Origin: Mycolicibacterium phocaicum | Lineage (GTDB): Bacteria > Actinomycetota > Actinomycetes > Mycobacteriales > Mycobacteriaceae | NCBI RefSeq assembly: GCF_010731115.1 | Contig: NZ_AP022616.1 | Coordinates: 1,302,001 to 1,366,000, forward strand | Length of the DNA: 64,000 nucleotides | Direction: 5' to 3' | In this document: positions 1-7,988 of the stretch, piece after piece | Layout: every line of letters begins with the position of its first letter | Numbering within the stretch: the stretch's first letter is position 1 | Translations under genes and position numbers: made by a program | Notes under the pieces: generated by a model | What the model was told of the DNA's origin: nothing | The model's database searches: none | The model's input: the letters and a program-made list of their open reading frames with translations, nothing else

Positions 1-77
1 AAGTGAAGGTATCGAGGTGCCATCACGAACTTTTGTCGTTACACTCTCGGCCGAACCCCGATAAAAGGAGAAAATTC

Positions 78-479
78 GTGGCCGAGCGCATTGTGGTCCA
101 GCTTGTCGATGATATTAACGGCACTGAGATCACCGACGATTCCGGTGAACGGATTAGCTTCTCGGTCCGTGGGGTCGATTACCAGATCGATCTTTCCGCT
201 GCGAACGTGGCGAAATTCGAGAAGGCATTGGCGCCGTATCTGGACGCCGCGACCCGCGTCGGCGGCCGTCGCACCCGCACCCAGAAGGTCGCAGAGCCGA
301 CCGGCCGGGCCGCCAAGGGCAGCACCTCGCGCGGTCGCGGCAAGAAGGCCGCCAAGGGCGCGTCCGCCAACGAACAGCTCGCCGCCATCCGCGAGTGGGC
401 GCAGGCCAGCGGCTACGACGTCGCCGCCCGCGGCCGCATCAAGGCCGAAATCGTCGAGGCGTACCACGCGGCTAACTAG
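78..479 (+). CDS. lsr2: Lsr2-family nucleoid-associated protein (paralogue)
   Basis: This is a 133-residue homologue of mycobacterial Lsr2, an H-NS-like DNA-bridging protein that silences AT-rich and foreign DNA. The N-terminal part (about 1-55) carries the dimerisation signature around VQLVDDINGTEITD and the YQIDLS strand. A basic, Gly/Arg/Lys-rich linker (about 62-95) follows. The C-terminal DNA-binding part (about 97-133) has AIREWAQASG and the AT-hook-like RGR at 118-120. M. tuberculosis Lsr2 is 112 residues, so the linker here is longer. I chose GTG at 78 because AAAAGGAG lies just upstream at 63-70; an in-frame extension to position 3 has no such signal. Its position beside a restriction island suits a xenogeneic-silencer paralogue, but whether it is the main chromosomal copy cannot be told. 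Confidence 0.9.
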   Translation: MAERIVVQLVDDINGTEITDDSGERISFSVRGVDYQIDLSAANVAKFEKALAPYLDAATRVGGRRTRTQKVAEPTGRAAKGSTSRGRGKKAAKGASANEQLAAIREWAQASGYDVAARGRIKAEIVEAYHAAN

Positions 480-563
480 CCGCGCTGCCTGAACGGCATC
501 AACCGCGCACGGCAATCCGGGCGCGTTCGCCGGCCGGTGGTCGTCAGTGAGATAGCGCTGCCA

Positions 564-1343
564 TTACCAGTGCCGATCACGGTCCGGTGGACCAATCAAT
601 ACCTCGCGCGGATCCTGGTCGGTAGTCGCGACCTCGTACCCCTGCTCGACGTGCACTTCGGTACTGCGCTCGCGGCCATCGTCGTCGAACGCGATTGCGT
701 TGATCCGCAGCGTCGTTGTCCACTTCCATTGCGCCATCTGCTCAACTACGTCCTGCACCGAATCCTGACACTCTGGGCATTCCTCGTCGCCATCCAGCTC
801 GGCATGTACGCCGCACGGCGTGAAATCGGTCTGAAAGACAATGCCCGGGTCCCATAGGTGGGCTGAGGGGGGCCATTCGAGGTCGAACCACTGCCCCGGC
901 TCGATACCGTAGACCCGAATCGCCTCTTCCAGGGCCGCCTTCTTGTCCGGCCCCGACCAGGCCATCCGCGGCGGAAGGGCGACATCCTCGATCGGATCGA
1001 CGCCCCGGTAGTCGCCGGGAATGCCCACTGGTTCGGGCGAATCCACCGTGGCCAGATCGGCACGGTCGTACCAATGAATCGTGCTCAGCTCGTCGTGGCA
1101 GACCGACGCGGGATCGATGGGCTCCGTCACCTCAGCTTCGAAGTACGCCCACGTGTTCCGCTTCTCATGCACCAACCGTGGCGGAAGCTTACTGATGACC
1201 TCTTGGTGGATCACCTCATCTTCGGCCGCCTCCGCTGGCATCTCGTCCATCAGGGCAACTTGGTCCCGCAACCGCTGAAGGTTTACTTGGACGCTGTACC
1301 GATCTCGCACGAGTGCAACCACGACGCCCAACCGATCCCTCAT
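564..1343 (-). CDS. Hypothetical protein with putative CCHC zinc site, last gene of the hsd operon
   Basis: I do not recognise this 259-residue protein. It is acidic, with an N-terminal helical stretch (about 18-50) and a middle Trp-rich region. A likely metal site is formed by Cys177, His180, Cys189 and Cys192 (CGVH then CPEC). The end has a basic/proline tail. Its ATG overlaps the hsdR stop codon (ATGA at 1340-1343), so it is translationally coupled to hsdR and is almost certainly part of the same transcript. It may be an accessory factor of the restriction complex or an unrelated passenger. It converges with lsr2, with an 84-bp gap between stops that shows no clear terminator. Confidence 0.75.
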   Translation of the reverse strand: MRDRLGVVVALVRDRYSVQVNLQRLRDQVALMDEMPAEAAEDEVIHQEVISKLPPRLVHEKRNTWAYFEAEVTEPIDPASVCHDELSTIHWYDRADLATVDSPEPVGIPGDYRGVDPIEDVALPPRMAWSGPDKKAALEEAIRVYGIEPGQWFDLEWPPSAHLWDPGIVFQTDFTPCGVHAELDGDEECPECQDSVQDVVEQMAQWKWTTTLRINAIAFDDDGRERSTEVHVEQGYEVATTDQDPREVLIGPPDRDRHW

Positions 1344-4300
1344 AGATACTCCCCCTTCGCATTTCGAGCCCGCTCGGCATACTGCGGCGCGAGCTCTTCC
1401 ATCTGCTCGATCACCTGATTGATGGCCGCAGGCTGCTTATCTGGCGGGTACTTGTACTTGACCAGCAACCGCTTAATGGACGACCGCAGCTTTGCGCGCA
1501 CGTCGTCACGCACGATCCAGTCGGTCTTGGTGTCGCGCTGCATCACCGCAACCAATTCACGGGCGATCTGCGCGAGCACATCCTCGCCCTGCAATTCGAC
1601 CGCGGACTCGTTCGCAGCCACCGCGTCATAGAAGGCCAGCTCGTCATGCGATAGCGACGGTGTGAAGCGCTTACCCCGGTCGCCCTCGGTTGCGACCTCT
1701 TTGGCCAACGCGATCATCTCGGCGATCACCTCTGCTGCAGTCAGCTGTTGGTTGGTGTATTTGCGCATCAGCTCGGCGACGCGGTCCGAGAACGCGCGCT
1801 GCCGAACCAGATTGTTGCGAGTGGCCACGCCCATCTCTTTGGTCAGCAGTGCCCGCAACGCTTCGATCGCCAGGTGCGGATTGACGGCGTCCTTCGCCTT
1901 CACCTCGAACTCAGGTGTCAGGTCCGACAACGACGGTTTCGGTAGGCCGGCAGCCTCGTAGATGTCGAGTATGCCGCCGGACGCCGTCGACTCATCGACC
2001 AGAACGGCCAACAGTCGCTTGATGTCATCGGGGATGGGCTTCCCCTCGGCCTGGCGCTGCTGGGCATCGTATTTGCCCATCCAGACCCGGACCTGCTCGT
2101 AGAACTTGACGGTTTCCCGCAGCCGATCCAGCGTCTCGTTGCCGGAGCACAGAGACCACGCCCGCGCCAACTGACTGACCAGCATGCGGAACCGATCGCC
2201 CAGAGTCGCTTCGCCTTCGGCAACCTGATTGCCGGGTGTCGCCGGCGAGCGGAGGTACTCGGTGAGCCCAGCCGCAGTCTTGATCCACCCGCTCGTCGGC
2301 ACTTTTGCACGCCAGTCAAAGCCGACACACAGCTGGTCGAGTTGCGCAACAAGCTCCTCGGTCACCTTCACCGCCGAGTCGATGTCCTTGCCGACAGGCT
2401 GTTCAGCGCGATCGGTGTCGGTGTATTCGGCAAGCGCCGTGGCGAGATTGTCCACCAGCGGCGCATAGGCCACCAGCAACCCCGAGGGCTTGGCGCGGAA
2501 GGTGCGGTTGACGCGAGCCAGCGTCTGCATGAGCAAGGCACCCCGCAACGGGCGGTCCAAATACAAGGTGTGCAACGGCGGGGCGTCGAAGCCGGTCAGC
2601 ATCATGTCTTTGACGATGACGACCTGCAGATCGTCATCCGGATCGCGAAGGCGCTTCTGGATCGTTTTGTTCTGAGCTTCTCGCCGAACGTGTTTGGCGA
2701 TCAGACCCTGATCCTGAGGCGAACCGGAGTAGACGACCTTGATGACGCCCTCCAGCTCCGAATCGTGGTGCCACCCGGGACGCAGTTTGATGATCTCCTC
2801 ATAGAGGCGGGCACAAATCTCACGCGTCGCGCCGACGATAAAGGCCTTGCCAGGTGACTCGATGAACTTTCGCATGGCTTCTGATCGCGATTCCCAATGC
2901 GCGACAATGTCATTGGCGAGCTTGGCGAGGCGCTCCGGTGCACCGTAGATGGCGTTGATCACCGCCACCGATTTCTCGATCTGTGCGCGTTCCACATCAT
3001 CAAGGCCCAGAGTGGCCTCGTCGACGGCGTGGTCGAGGTCATCCTCGCTGAAGTCTTCCGACCAGCCAACCTTGGCCAGACGCGGCTCGAAATACACGGG
3101 GACAGTGGCGTTGTCCTTGACAGCGCGGGTCAGGTCGTAGACGTCAATGTTCGGGCCGAATACGTCGCGGGTGTTGCGATCGACCTCCGAGATGGGTGTG
3201 CCAGTGAAGGCGATGAACACAGCGTTGGGCAGCGCGTCGCGGATGTGTCGGGCGTAACCGTCGAGGTCGTCGTAATGGCTGCGATGGGCTTCATCGACGA
3301 CGACGACGACGTTGCGACGGTCGGTGAGCAGCGGGTGATCAGCCCCAGAGTCGCGCTCTGCCTTGGTGAGTCCGAACTTCTGCAGCGTGGTGAAGTAGAT
3401 GCCACCCGTCGTACGGTTGGACAGTTCCGTACGCAACTCGGACCGCTTGGTCACCTTGACCGGCGACTCAGCAAGAAGTCGTGACCGGTTGAACGTCTCG
3501 TACAGCTGCGAGTCGAGTTCCTTGCGGTCGGTCACCACGACGATGGTCGGATTCTTCAGCTTGGGCTGCTGCGCGACCAGATGTGCGTAGAGCTCCATTT
3601 CCATCGACTTGCCCGAGCCCTGCGTGTGCCAGACGACGCCGGCCTTGCCGTTGGTCTCAGCGGCCTGCACGGTCGACCCTACGGCTTTGGTCACCGCAAA
3701 ATACTGATGCGGCTTGGCAATTCGCTTGGTCAGTCCGTCGCCGTCGTGGTCGAACGCGGTGAAGTTGCGGAGCAATTGGAGGAACCGCTCGGTGTTGAAC
3801 AAGCCGTCGATGAGGGTTTCCAGCTCAATCGGTACGTCATCGCCGACCGCAGCGTCTCCCGGGGTGACGAGCCGACCATCGTCATCGACGTTCCACGGCG
3901 CGAAGTGCTCCAGCGGGGTGAACGGGGTGCCGTAGCGGGCGGTGATGCCGTCGCTGACGACTGTGAGTACGGCGAACCGGAACGCCATCGGGAATTCGTG
4001 CAGATAGGTCTGCAACTGGGCGTGCGCCGCGGCGATGTCGGCGTGCTTGGCGCCGGCTTGCTTGAGTTCGACGATGGCGACCGGCATGCCGTTGAGGTAC
4101 AGCACGATGTCGAAGCGGCGGTGCTTCTCCGCGGTTCGGATCGTAACCTGTTGTACCGCAAAGAATTCATTCTCGTCAGGTTTGTGGCTGACCAGGCGAA
4201 TCGTCGGGTTCTGCTCGATTCCGTCAGAGTCGATGTAGCTGATGCCGCGGTAGCCCTCTACGAGATAGGCGTGCAGCCGGTAGTTCTCGGCGATGGCGTC

Positions 4301-4537
4301 CTGCGATTGCGGTTGGATGATCGCGGCGCGCGCCTGATCCAGGTATTCGGCGGGAACGCCGGGGTTGAGTTGGCGCATCTTGGCGAGCATGCGGTCGGGC
4401 AGGACAATGTCGGCCCAGGAGTCGCGGCCCTCGTCGGTGCCTGGCGCAATCTGGGTGCCGGTCGACGTGCTCCACTCATGTTCGCCGAGGGTGTCGAGTG
4501 CGACCAACTCCCAATCGGCTTCACTGAATCCGGTCAT
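1340..4537 (-). CDS. hsdR: Type I restriction enzyme R subunit (HsdR)
   Basis: This is the 1065-residue motor-nuclease subunit of a type I restriction-modification system; it translocates DNA using ATP and cleaves unmethylated invaders. The N-terminal nuclease has Asp143, Glu157-Leu-Lys159 (PD-ExK) and a QLQTY motif at 174-178, as in HsdR proteins. Walker A is HTQGSGKS with Lys310, followed by the DEAH box (VVVVDEAHRSH) and helicase motifs through the GFDAPPL and ARVNRTFR region. A C-terminal helical domain completes the usual length. I chose ATG at 4537 because AAGGAG lies 7 nt upstream and the start overlaps the DUF1016 stop (ATGA). A longer in-frame extension only runs into the upstream gene. 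All motifs look intact. Confidence 0.96.
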   Translation of the reverse strand: MTGFSEADWELVALDTLGEHEWSTSTGTQIAPGTDEGRDSWADIVLPDRMLAKMRQLNPGVPAEYLDQARAAIIQPQSQDAIAENYRLHAYLVEGYRGISYIDSDGIEQNPTIRLVSHKPDENEFFAVQQVTIRTAEKHRRFDIVLYLNGMPVAIVELKQAGAKHADIAAAHAQLQTYLHEFPMAFRFAVLTVVSDGITARYGTPFTPLEHFAPWNVDDDGRLVTPGDAAVGDDVPIELETLIDGLFNTERFLQLLRNFTAFDHDGDGLTKRIAKPHQYFAVTKAVGSTVQAAETNGKAGVVWHTQGSGKSMEMELYAHLVAQQPKLKNPTIVVVTDRKELDSQLYETFNRSRLLAESPVKVTKRSELRTELSNRTTGGIYFTTLQKFGLTKAERDSGADHPLLTDRRNVVVVVDEAHRSHYDDLDGYARHIRDALPNAVFIAFTGTPISEVDRNTRDVFGPNIDVYDLTRAVKDNATVPVYFEPRLAKVGWSEDFSEDDLDHAVDEATLGLDDVERAQIEKSVAVINAIYGAPERLAKLANDIVAHWESRSEAMRKFIESPGKAFIVGATREICARLYEEIIKLRPGWHHDSELEGVIKVVYSGSPQDQGLIAKHVRREAQNKTIQKRLRDPDDDLQVVIVKDMMLTGFDAPPLHTLYLDRPLRGALLMQTLARVNRTFRAKPSGLLVAYAPLVDNLATALAEYTDTDRAEQPVGKDIDSAVKVTEELVAQLDQLCVGFDWRAKVPTSGWIKTAAGLTEYLRSPATPGNQVAEGEATLGDRFRMLVSQLARAWSLCSGNETLDRLRETVKFYEQVRVWMGKYDAQQRQAEGKPIPDDIKRLLAVLVDESTASGGILDIYEAAGLPKPSLSDLTPEFEVKAKDAVNPHLAIEALRALLTKEMGVATRNNLVRQRAFSDRVAELMRKYTNQQLTAAEVIAEMIALAKEVATEGDRGKRFTPSLSHDELAFYDAVAANESAVELQGEDVLAQIARELVAVMQRDTKTDWIVRDDVRAKLRSSIKRLLVKYKYPPDKQPAAINQVIEQMEELAPQYAERARNAKGEYL

Positions 4538-5631
4538 GACGTATCTCCTTGACGCGCTTCGGCTTCGAGTTCGGCTTCGAGTTCTTCGACTGTGGGCAGG
4601 CTGGCTTCGAGTTCGTCGGGCAAGCCCGCAGTGATCGCGGTCTTCCACTCTGCGACGCCGCTAGGCGCGGTGTATCCGCGCAGTGCATACTCGGCGACGA
4701 CGTTGTTCTTCGTCTTGCACAGGATCAGGCCGATAGTGGGCTTGTCGTCATGATGACGCAGCAGGTCATCGACAGCAGCCATATACATGCCAAGCTGTCC
4801 GAGATAGCTGGGGTCGAAGTCGCCCACCTTGAGCTCGATCACCACGAAGCACCGGAGGCGCAGGTGGTAGAAAAGCAGGTCGGCGTAGAAGTCGGTGTCA
4901 CCGATTTCCAAGTGGACCTGGCGTCCGACGAACGCGAAGCCTTGGCCGAGTTCGAGCAGGAACTTCTCGACGTGGTCGGTGAGCGCTCGCTCCAGGTCGT
5001 ACTCGCGACGGACATCTGCGATGCCGACGAAATCGAACAGGTATGGGTCGCGGGTGGCCTGTTGCGCCAAGTCGGAGTCAGCCGGCGACAGCGTACTGGC
5101 GAAGTTGGTGACCGCCTGTCCCGCCCGCAGATGGAGCTGTCCGTCGATTTGGTGGACGAGCACATCTCGACTCCAACCCTGTTCGACAGCAGCTTCCGCG
5201 TACCATAACCGCAGTTCAGGGCTATCCAGCTTCTCCAGCAATGCGATCTGATGTCGCCACGGCAATGTTGCAACGCTGCGTTGCAACATTGGCCAGTCCG
5301 GCCATGCCTCTGCGAATGTTCGCATATACCTGAGATTGCGAGGCGAAAACCCTTTGGCGTCGGGGAAGCGCTCGCGTAGATCGGCGGCCAGCCGGTCAAC
5401 AACTCGAGCACCCCAGCCCTCGAACTCCATGCGGGCTACGATCTCTCTCCCAACTTGCCAATACGTCACGACCAATTCTTGGTTGGCTGCGGCAACGGCG
5501 CGCTGGCGTCCTGACTGGACATGGTCGGCAACAGCGTCAAACAACTCGGGGTACCAAGCGGGCACTCCCGCCGGAGTGGTAGTCATCGGAAATCGGGCGC
5601 CCGGCTCGTCGGGCATCTTCTGTTCGGTCAT
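4534..5631 (-). CDS. DUF1016/YhcG-type PD-(D/E)XK nuclease
   Basis: This 365-residue protein matches the DUF1016 (YhcG) family: an N-terminal helical domain (about 30-180) with the family landmarks ELVVTYWQVGREIV and GFSPRNLRYMRTF, then a nuclease fold (about 195-330). Visible catalytic residues are Asp251 (FYADLLFYH) and Glu266-Leu-Lys268. Members are often found beside type I restriction genes, but their molecular role is unclear. The start at 5631 has GGAG about 10 nt upstream; a second candidate start lies 15 codons in. The stop overlaps the hsdR start. The gene therefore adds a second nuclease-like active site to the operon. Family assignment is firm; activity is inferred. Confidence 0.9.
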   Translation of the reverse strand: MTEQKMPDEPGARFPMTTTPAGVPAWYPELFDAVADHVQSGRQRAVAAANQELVVTYWQVGREIVARMEFEGWGARVVDRLAADLRERFPDAKGFSPRNLRYMRTFAEAWPDWPMLQRSVATLPWRHQIALLEKLDSPELRLWYAEAAVEQGWSRDVLVHQIDGQLHLRAGQAVTNFASTLSPADSDLAQQATRDPYLFDFVGIADVRREYDLERALTDHVEKFLLELGQGFAFVGRQVHLEIGDTDFYADLLFYHLRLRCFVVIELKVGDFDPSYLGQLGMYMAAVDDLLRHHDDKPTIGLILCKTKNNVVAEYALRGYTAPSGVAEWKTAITAGLPDELEASLPTVEELEAELEAEARQGDTS

Positions 5632-5706
5632 AGTGCCCACTCTCCGCCCGAGGACCGACAATTCCGGCGGTGACGGAAATGCCAAGACGGTTCGGCAGAC
5701 TGGCAT

Positions 5707-6759
5707 CTAGGCAGTTTCTGACTGCGCCAGATCATTCCTCACCTCCTCGGATGCACCGACTACCGCCAGCTTCACTTTGGCCACTGCATCAGGAGGAAAT
5801 CCCACATCGACCGCTCTTCCAGTCGACGACCGCACCTCGTTTGCGACTCCATAAGGTATGTGAACACCAGCGATGTGTTCGGCAGCTGTATCGAGATGGC
5901 CTTGCTGGTCGTCGAAGAAGATGTGGGGCCGAAGGACTTGAAGCACCGACGCCTTCTCGATTCCGCCGAGGAAGAATGCATCGTTCACGTTGACGCCCCA
6001 GGCCCGCAGCGAATTCACCGCACGTTCGTGAGCGGGTGCGTTCCGAGCGGTGACCAACGACACCCGCAATCTCGGTTGGTATGACGTGTCCAACAACCGA
6101 CGTTCGTCTTCAATCGTCTGAATCCTGTTGAGATCCTCCAGGAGTGGCTTGAGGAGTCCCGGCGCAAGCGGAATGTCCCGTTTCACCGACTCGTTCTCCA
6201 GGTAGGTTTCGAGCCCATCCGCTGATTTGTAAAACTGCTCGGATTCGTCGCTTGCGACAACACCGTCGAAGTCAAATGCGACTCGAAGCGACGTGTCGTT
6301 CGGATCGTAAATTGCGGAAGACGGAAGCACATGGCCGGCAGGCAATCCCAGAGCGATGGCTGCATCCACATCCTTGCGATTCGCCGACAAGAACAATGAC
6401 ATCCTGAGTGCCTCAATGTAGGCATATGGGGACTGGCCCTGGGTGAACACCGCCCGGCTCATCGCGAGTCCGTGAGCCTGCACTGACCTCATGACTCTTA
6501 GGCCCGTCATTGGATCGTTGTGCGACAGGACGATGACCTCCACAAGCGGATCCCCAGGTCGCAGGTCATTTAGACCCAGCAATCGCTGAATGAAAGGGAA
6601 CGCCACACCCGGTTTTAGCGTTTTGTCAATCCGTTTGTCCTGGTAGATGCGGTACTTCGCTTCGCCGTGCTTGCGGAAGTAGGCGTCGGACTTGGAGAGA
6701 TCGAAAAGCGCGCTCGAAGCGACGCCAACGACCAGCCGGTCGTCGAGCTGATAGGCCAT
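5707..6759 (-). CDS. HAD-type 5'-nucleotidase inside the hsd operon
   Basis: This 350-residue protein resembles the cytosolic 5'-nucleotidase I family (5-nucleotidase Pfam group), which removes phosphate from nucleoside monophosphates. HAD motifs are visible: AFDFDG (Asp163, Asp165), LVTARN (about 235-240), Lys269 and the FFDDQ acidic motif (281-285). An upstream block (HNDPMTGLRV, about 80-89) is also typical. Its ATG shares one base with the hsdS stop (TAATG), and the DUF1016 gene starts 75 bp after it, so it is embedded in the restriction operon. The placement suggests a role in nucleotide metabolism during defence, but that is inference. A housekeeping origin with chance insertion is possible but unlikely given the tight junctions. 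Confidence 0.85.
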   Translation of the reverse strand: MAYQLDDRLVVGVASSALFDLSKSDAYFRKHGEAKYRIYQDKRIDKTLKPGVAFPFIQRLLGLNDLRPGDPLVEVIVLSHNDPMTGLRVMRSVQAHGLAMSRAVFTQGQSPYAYIEALRMSLFLSANRKDVDAAIALGLPAGHVLPSSAIYDPNDTSLRVAFDFDGVVASDESEQFYKSADGLETYLENESVKRDIPLAPGLLKPLLEDLNRIQTIEDERRLLDTSYQPRLRVSLVTARNAPAHERAVNSLRAWGVNVNDAFFLGGIEKASVLQVLRPHIFFDDQQGHLDTAAEHIAGVHIPYGVANEVRSSTGRAVDVGFPPDAVAKVKLAVVGASEEVRNDLAQSETA

Positions 6760-7988
6760 TACAGCACCTCCACGGCAAACGCCTCGGCGTCTTTGACCCG
6801 GAGCTTTCTGGACATCAGGAGTGGGAGAAGTTCGTCGCGGGTGCGAGCCAGTCGCTCGTTCTCACGTTCGGCGTGAACGATGGATTTTTGCAGAGAGCCC
6901 AGCACACCTGCAATCTGCTGCTGGGCTTCGAAAGACGGAACCGCGACCTTCCACTCCGGCATCGTCGCCAATCCGAGGCGCGGCACCGTAGCACCGTGAA
7001 TCGTGTGCATAGCGATGATCCGCTGGAACGCGGGACTTAGATAAAAGTGCAGAAGAAAAACGGGGTCCATTACTGTTCGGTCGGGCCGTAACAGAGCCAT
7101 GCGCCTTCCTAGACACGCCTGCAAGTGACCGGGCATCAGCGCAGCCTCACCGATTCGTGTCTCGTATGAGAAAAGCAGGTCACCTTCTTGCGGAGTCACC
7201 CGCCGGGTCCATTTCGTGAAGTCCTCCTCGGAAACATGATCCGATTCCGCGAGGTCGAGTCGCCCAGACTTCAAGCTCGAAATGTTCAGAAAGTACGGTC
7301 CAGACGACAGGCGCGTCGGCGTCGCGTGCGGACCGTCGAAAAGCTGGCCCAATTCTCCAAACCTCTTTTGTACCAATCCGACCGGCGAGTTTATCGAAGC
7401 ACGCACCATTGACTGCGCCAGGTCGAACGCGGTCCGCGCCAATCGCTCGTTGACCGCGAACTTGTCGTCGAAGGCACCAAGCACTTCAGCAATCGCCTGC
7501 TGCTGTCCAATCTCTGGAAGATCAAGCTCGATCGAGCGTTGATCCGACAGACTGACATACGGTGCCATGTCAGTCTGTCCCTTCAGAACATCCAACTGCC
7601 GTTTGAAGTCAGCCGACTGCATGAGAAACCGCAGAAATCCTTGGTCGAGGACCGACCTATTGAGCGACCGCCAAAACGTCGTCTGCGGCGAACACACGTA
7701 GTCAGGCGAATCGAGCGGCGCTACTGCGATACGGCCGACGGTGCCCTTATGAGACAAAATGACGTCGCCGGGAACACCAATTCCCTTTCTAATACGCTCC
7801 CGCGCAACCACATTGATTTTCCCGGCGCCATTGAAGTTCACGACTCCACTGGACATATCTGCCGCTCGAATGAACGGAACTCCATCCGAAACGAACTCGT
7901 CGGGCCGAGGCCGATATTCACCGTGATTCCCATCTTCCACCCGCAGCACCCCGTCGGCTTCGAGGTCGCGGACGATTCGTCTCGTCAC
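6759..7988 (-). CDS. hsdS: Type I restriction-modification specificity subunit (HsdS)
   Basis: This is the 409-residue DNA-recognition subunit that positions HsdM and HsdR on a bipartite target. It shows the two-repeat HsdS plan: a first target-recognition domain (about 15-155) ending in a helical conserved region with QQQAIAEVLGAFDDKFAVN (about 160-200), then a second recognition domain (about 205-350) ending in QQQIAGVLGSLQKSI (about 353-395). The GTG start overlaps the hsdM stop (GTGA), so the two are coupled. Length is normal and no recombination sites or truncation are obvious. The target sequence cannot be predicted from the protein alone. Confidence 0.94.
   Translation of the reverse strand: MTRRIVRDLEADGVLRVEDGNHGEYRPRPDEFVSDGVPFIRAADMSSGVVNFNGAGKINVVARERIRKGIGVPGDVILSHKGTVGRIAVAPLDSPDYVCSPQTTFWRSLNRSVLDQGFLRFLMQSADFKRQLDVLKGQTDMAPYVSLSDQRSIELDLPEIGQQQAIAEVLGAFDDKFAVNERLARTAFDLAQSMVRASINSPVGLVQKRFGELGQLFDGPHATPTRLSSGPYFLNISSLKSGRLDLAESDHVSEEDFTKWTRRVTPQEGDLLFSYETRIGEAALMPGHLQACLGRRMALLRPDRTVMDPVFLLHFYLSPAFQRIIAMHTIHGATVPRLGLATMPEWKVAVPSFEAQQQIAGVLGSLQKSIVHAERENERLARTRDELLPLLMSRKLRVKDAEAFAVEVL

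Noticed and set aside
3..77. N-terminal extension of Lsr2 to position 3
   Set aside because: AAAAGGAG directly before GTG at 78 and alignment with Lsr2 proteins set the start there.
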